The translations under genes were made by a program, and so were the position numbers. From Candidatus Aminicenantota bacterium (GTDB taxonomy: Bacteria > Acidobacteriota > Aminicenantia > Aminicenantales > Saccharicenantaceae), in NCBI GenBank assembly GCA_017999365.1, contig JAGNLW010000001.1, positions 938,239-1,002,238 of the forward strand: 64,000 nt of DNA, given 5' to 3'. Shown piece by piece: positions 62,223-64,000 of the stretch; positions within the stretch are counted from its first letter, which is position 1, and every line of letters begins with the position of its first letter. The notes beneath the pieces are model-generated. The model saw nothing but the letters and a program-made list of their open reading frames with translations. It had not been told where the DNA came from and did not search any database.

Positions 62223-63461
62223 ATGAATCTCCCCTCGAATTTCGATAAGCTGGCCCGCCGCATCGAGAGCTTCCGCGACGAGATGACCGACCTCCAGATG
62301 AAGCTCTGCGCCATCCCGGCCATCGCCCCGTCGAGCGGCGGCGAGGGCGAAGCCAAGAAGGCCGCCTTCCTCGTCGATTGGCTCGGGGCCAACGGCTTCG
62401 TCGACATCTCCCTCATCAAGGCCCCCGACCTCGACGCCCCCGACGGCTACCGGCCCAACGTCCTGGCCTACTACCGCGGCCTGACCTCGGCCCGGACCGT
62501 CTGGATCATGACCCACACCGACGTCGTCCCGCCCGGCGAGATGTCGCTCTGGCGCGGCAACCCCTTCAAGGCCTGGGTCGAGAAGGGCCGCGTCTACGGC
62601 CGCGGCGTCGAGGACAACCAGCAGGACATGGTCGCCTCGCTCTACGCCGTCAAGGCCCTCCAGGCCGAGGGCATCTGCCCGAACTGCGACATCGGCATCG
62701 CCCTGGTCGCCGACGAGGAGACGGGCAGCCGCAAGGGCATCGACTACGTCCTCCAGAACCACAAGGTCTTCCGGCGCCAGGACCTCATCGTCGTCCCCGA
62801 CGCCGGCAACGAGACCGGGACCATGATCGAGGTGGCCGAGAAGAGCCTGCTCTGGCTCAAGTTCAAGGTCCTCGGCAAGCAGGCCCACGGCTCGACCCCC
62901 GAGCGGGGCGTCAACAGCTTCAAGGCCGGCAGCTTCTTCATCGCCGCCCTCAACGACCTCTACAAGATCTACCCCGGCAAGGACAAGCTCTTCGATCCGC
63001 CCATCTCGACCTTCGAGCCGACCAAGAAAGAGGCCAACGTCCCCAACGTCAACACCATCCCCGGCGAGGACGTCTTCTACACGGACTCGCGCATCCTGCC
63101 CGACATCAAGGTCCAGGACGTCGAGAAGACCATCCGGACGATGGCCTCGCAGATCGAGCGGAAGTTCAAGGTCAAGATCCACATCGAGGTCGTGCAGAAG
63201 GCCCCGGCCGCGCCGCCGACCTCGCCCCAGGCGCCCGTCGTCATGGCCCTGAAGAAGGCCGTCAAGGCCGTCTACCGGAAGGAAGCCCGGGCCATGGGCA
63301 TCGGCGGCGGAACCGTGGCCGCCGTCTTCCGCCGGGCCGGCTTCCCGGCCGCCTGTTGGTCCAAGCTCGACGAGACCGCCCACCAGCCCAACGAGTACTG
63401 CATCATCGACAACATGGTCGGGGACGCCAAGGTCTACGGCCACGTCTTCCTGCAGGACTGA
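62223..63461 (+). CDS. M20-family metallopeptidase
   Basis: 412 residues from the ATG at 62223, which has AGGAG 8 bases upstream; the ATG at 62199 has none and would leave almost no leader. Zinc ligands are visible: MTHTDVVPPG (His), GRGVEDNQQ (Asp), DEETGS (Glu-Glu), VVPDAGNE (Asp) and the late ETAHQPNEY (His). The lid domain carries KQAHGSTPERGVNS. The family includes dipeptidases, ArgE and DapE; no signal peptide, so cytoplasmic. It is convergent with the histone-deacetylase-family gene. Confidence 0.92.
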   Translation: MNLPSNFDKLARRIESFRDEMTDLQMKLCAIPAIAPSSGGEGEAKKAAFLVDWLGANGFVDISLIKAPDLDAPDGYRPNVLAYYRGLTSARTVWIMTHTDVVPPGEMSLWRGNPFKAWVEKGRVYGRGVEDNQQDMVASLYAVKALQAEGICPNCDIGIALVADEETGSRKGIDYVLQNHKVFRRQDLIVVPDAGNETGTMIEVAEKSLLWLKFKVLGKQAHGSTPERGVNSFKAGSFFIAALNDLYKIYPGKDKLFDPPISTFEPTKKEANVPNVNTIPGEDVFYTDSRILPDIKVQDVEKTIRTMASQIERKFKVKIHIEVVQKAPAAPPTSPQAPVVMALKKAVKAVYRKEARAMGIGGGTVAAVFRRAGFPAACWSKLDETAHQPNEYCIIDNMVGDAKVYGHVFLQD

Positions 63462-63491
63462 GCCCCGGACGGGGCGCGAAGGCGCCGGCGC

Positions 63492-64000
63492 CTAGACCGG
63501 CCGGCGGACCGCGGCCAGCGGCGACGGCGGGTCGGGGTAGATCCGCTGCACCCTCTGGGCGATGCGCACCGTGTTGAGGTGGATGTCCACGGTGTCTTTG
63601 ACGTCGAGGGCGTAGCCCCCGGCCAGCGCCACGGCCACGGGGATGCCCAGCCGGCGGGCGTTCTCGACGACCAGCTTGTCCCGCTCCTTCAGTCCCGCCT
63701 TGGTCACGGCCAGGCCGCCGAGTTGGTCCTTCTCGAAGGGATCGGCCCCGGCCAGATAGATGACCAGGTGGGGCCGGAACTCCCGGTAGACCTTGGGGAT
63801 GTGGGCCCGCAGGCCGGCCAGGTACTTGGCGTCGCCGTCGCCGGCCCAGAGGGGGATGTCGAGCGTGCTCTTGGGCTTCTCGTTGGGGTAGATGTCCATC
63901 TGGTGGATGGACAGGGTGAAGATCTCCGGGAGGCCGGCCAGGGCCGCGGCCGTGCCGTTGCCCTGGTGGAGGTCGCAGTCGACGATCATGACCCGCTCGG
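63492..64000 (-). CDS. Histone deacetylase family protein, C-terminal part (5' end outside the window)
   Basis: The frame is open to the right edge with ERVMIVDCDLHQGNGT at the edge, so the start lies beyond 64000; the internal ATG at 63989 is not a true start. The zinc-binding DCDLHQGNGT block, YLAGADPFEKDQLGG and the late ALAGGYA are family signatures. In bacteria such proteins deacetylate acetoin-utilisation enzymes, polyamines or histone-like proteins. Partial. Confidence 0.93.
   Translation of the reverse strand, partial: ERVMIVDCDLHQGNGTAAALAGLPEIFTLSIHQMDIYPNEKPKSTLDIPLWAGDGDAKYLAGLRAHIPKVYREFRPHLVIYLAGADPFEKDQLGGLAVTKAGLKERDKLVVENARRLGIPVAVALAGGYALDVKDTVDIHLNTVRIAQRVQRIYPDPPSPLAAVRRPV

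Overview
The window reads as chromosomal DNA of a high-GC, didermic (Gram-negative) heterotroph with a strongly respiratory and secretory character. It has two multiheme c-type cytochromes, a monoheme cytochrome-porin fusion, a FadL-type outer-membrane protein, many signal-peptide or Tat substrates (Gfo/Idh/MocA oxidoreductases, DUF1080, ThuA) and a Tricorn-type protease. This mix, with an Agl23-like membrane protein and a possible sphingolipid-type synthase, is what I would expect of Acidobacteriota, perhaps the Aminicenantia. That placement is inference; a marker-gene tree (Ffh, TrmD, L19, S16) would decide it. Genes are tightly packed and often joined by 4-base ATGA overlaps. Many promoters match TTGnnn-N17-TAnnnT.

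Layout. 1-636: 3'-truncated alpha-2-macroglobulin lipoprotein gene. 800-5234: Tat-exported Gfo/Idh/MocA oxidoreductase, heptaheme cytochrome c and a cytochrome b-like membrane protein. 5369-6655: glutamate dehydrogenase behind a structured leader. 6787-13158: four ATGA-chained genes (PEP/pyruvate-binding protein, ApbE, discoidin-like protein, Agl23-like membrane protein). 13155-17003 (minus): small secreted protein, ThuA protein, DUF1080 protein and a second Tat Gfo/Idh/MocA protein, a likely 3-keto-glycoside module. 17203-21666: FadL-like porin, DDAH-type amidinotransferase-fold enzyme, alpha-oxoamine synthase (serine palmitoyltransferase candidate) and a methyltransferase. 21722-23564: ECF sigma factor, anti-sigma factor and a secretin-N-domain protein. 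23670-26233: pentaheme cytochrome plus Cyc2-like cytochrome-porin.

26255-33591 (mostly minus): TPR protein, rnhB, rplS, trmD, rimM, khpA, rpsP, and ffh, with one plus-strand gene inserted between rpsP and ffh. 33832-37046: biotin carboxyl carrier and biotin carboxylase, a LecA-like secreted protein and an inositol-monophosphatase-family enzyme. 37184-39837: HlyD adaptor, LolD/MacB-type ATPase and Yip1-family membrane protein. 39874-45162: DUF4388 protein, miaA, hflX, TPR lipoprotein with a SLH-like tail, pgsA. 45172-53319 (minus): six closely spaced genes from a periplasmic Tricorn protease through a DUF3795 protein, a serine beta-lactamase-family hydrolase, an esterase and ketopantoate reductase to an MDR oxidoreductase. 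53481-54449: LuxR-type regulator with a seven-helix membrane domain.

54476-62222 is visibly AT-richer and holds a 2121-residue Rhs/YD-repeat protein with an inserted HYDIN-like region and a variable C-terminal tip, followed by two small membrane or lipoprotein genes and an orphan reading-frame remnant. A (GGAA)9 tract lies upstream of it. 62223-64000: M20 peptidase and a 5'-truncated histone-deacetylase-family gene.

The most interesting candidates are the sugar-oxidoreductase/cytochrome operon (800-5234), the Cyc2-like/pentaheme pair (23670-26233) and the Rhs locus (54476-62046). I saw no tRNA, rRNA, CRISPR array or insertion sequence.
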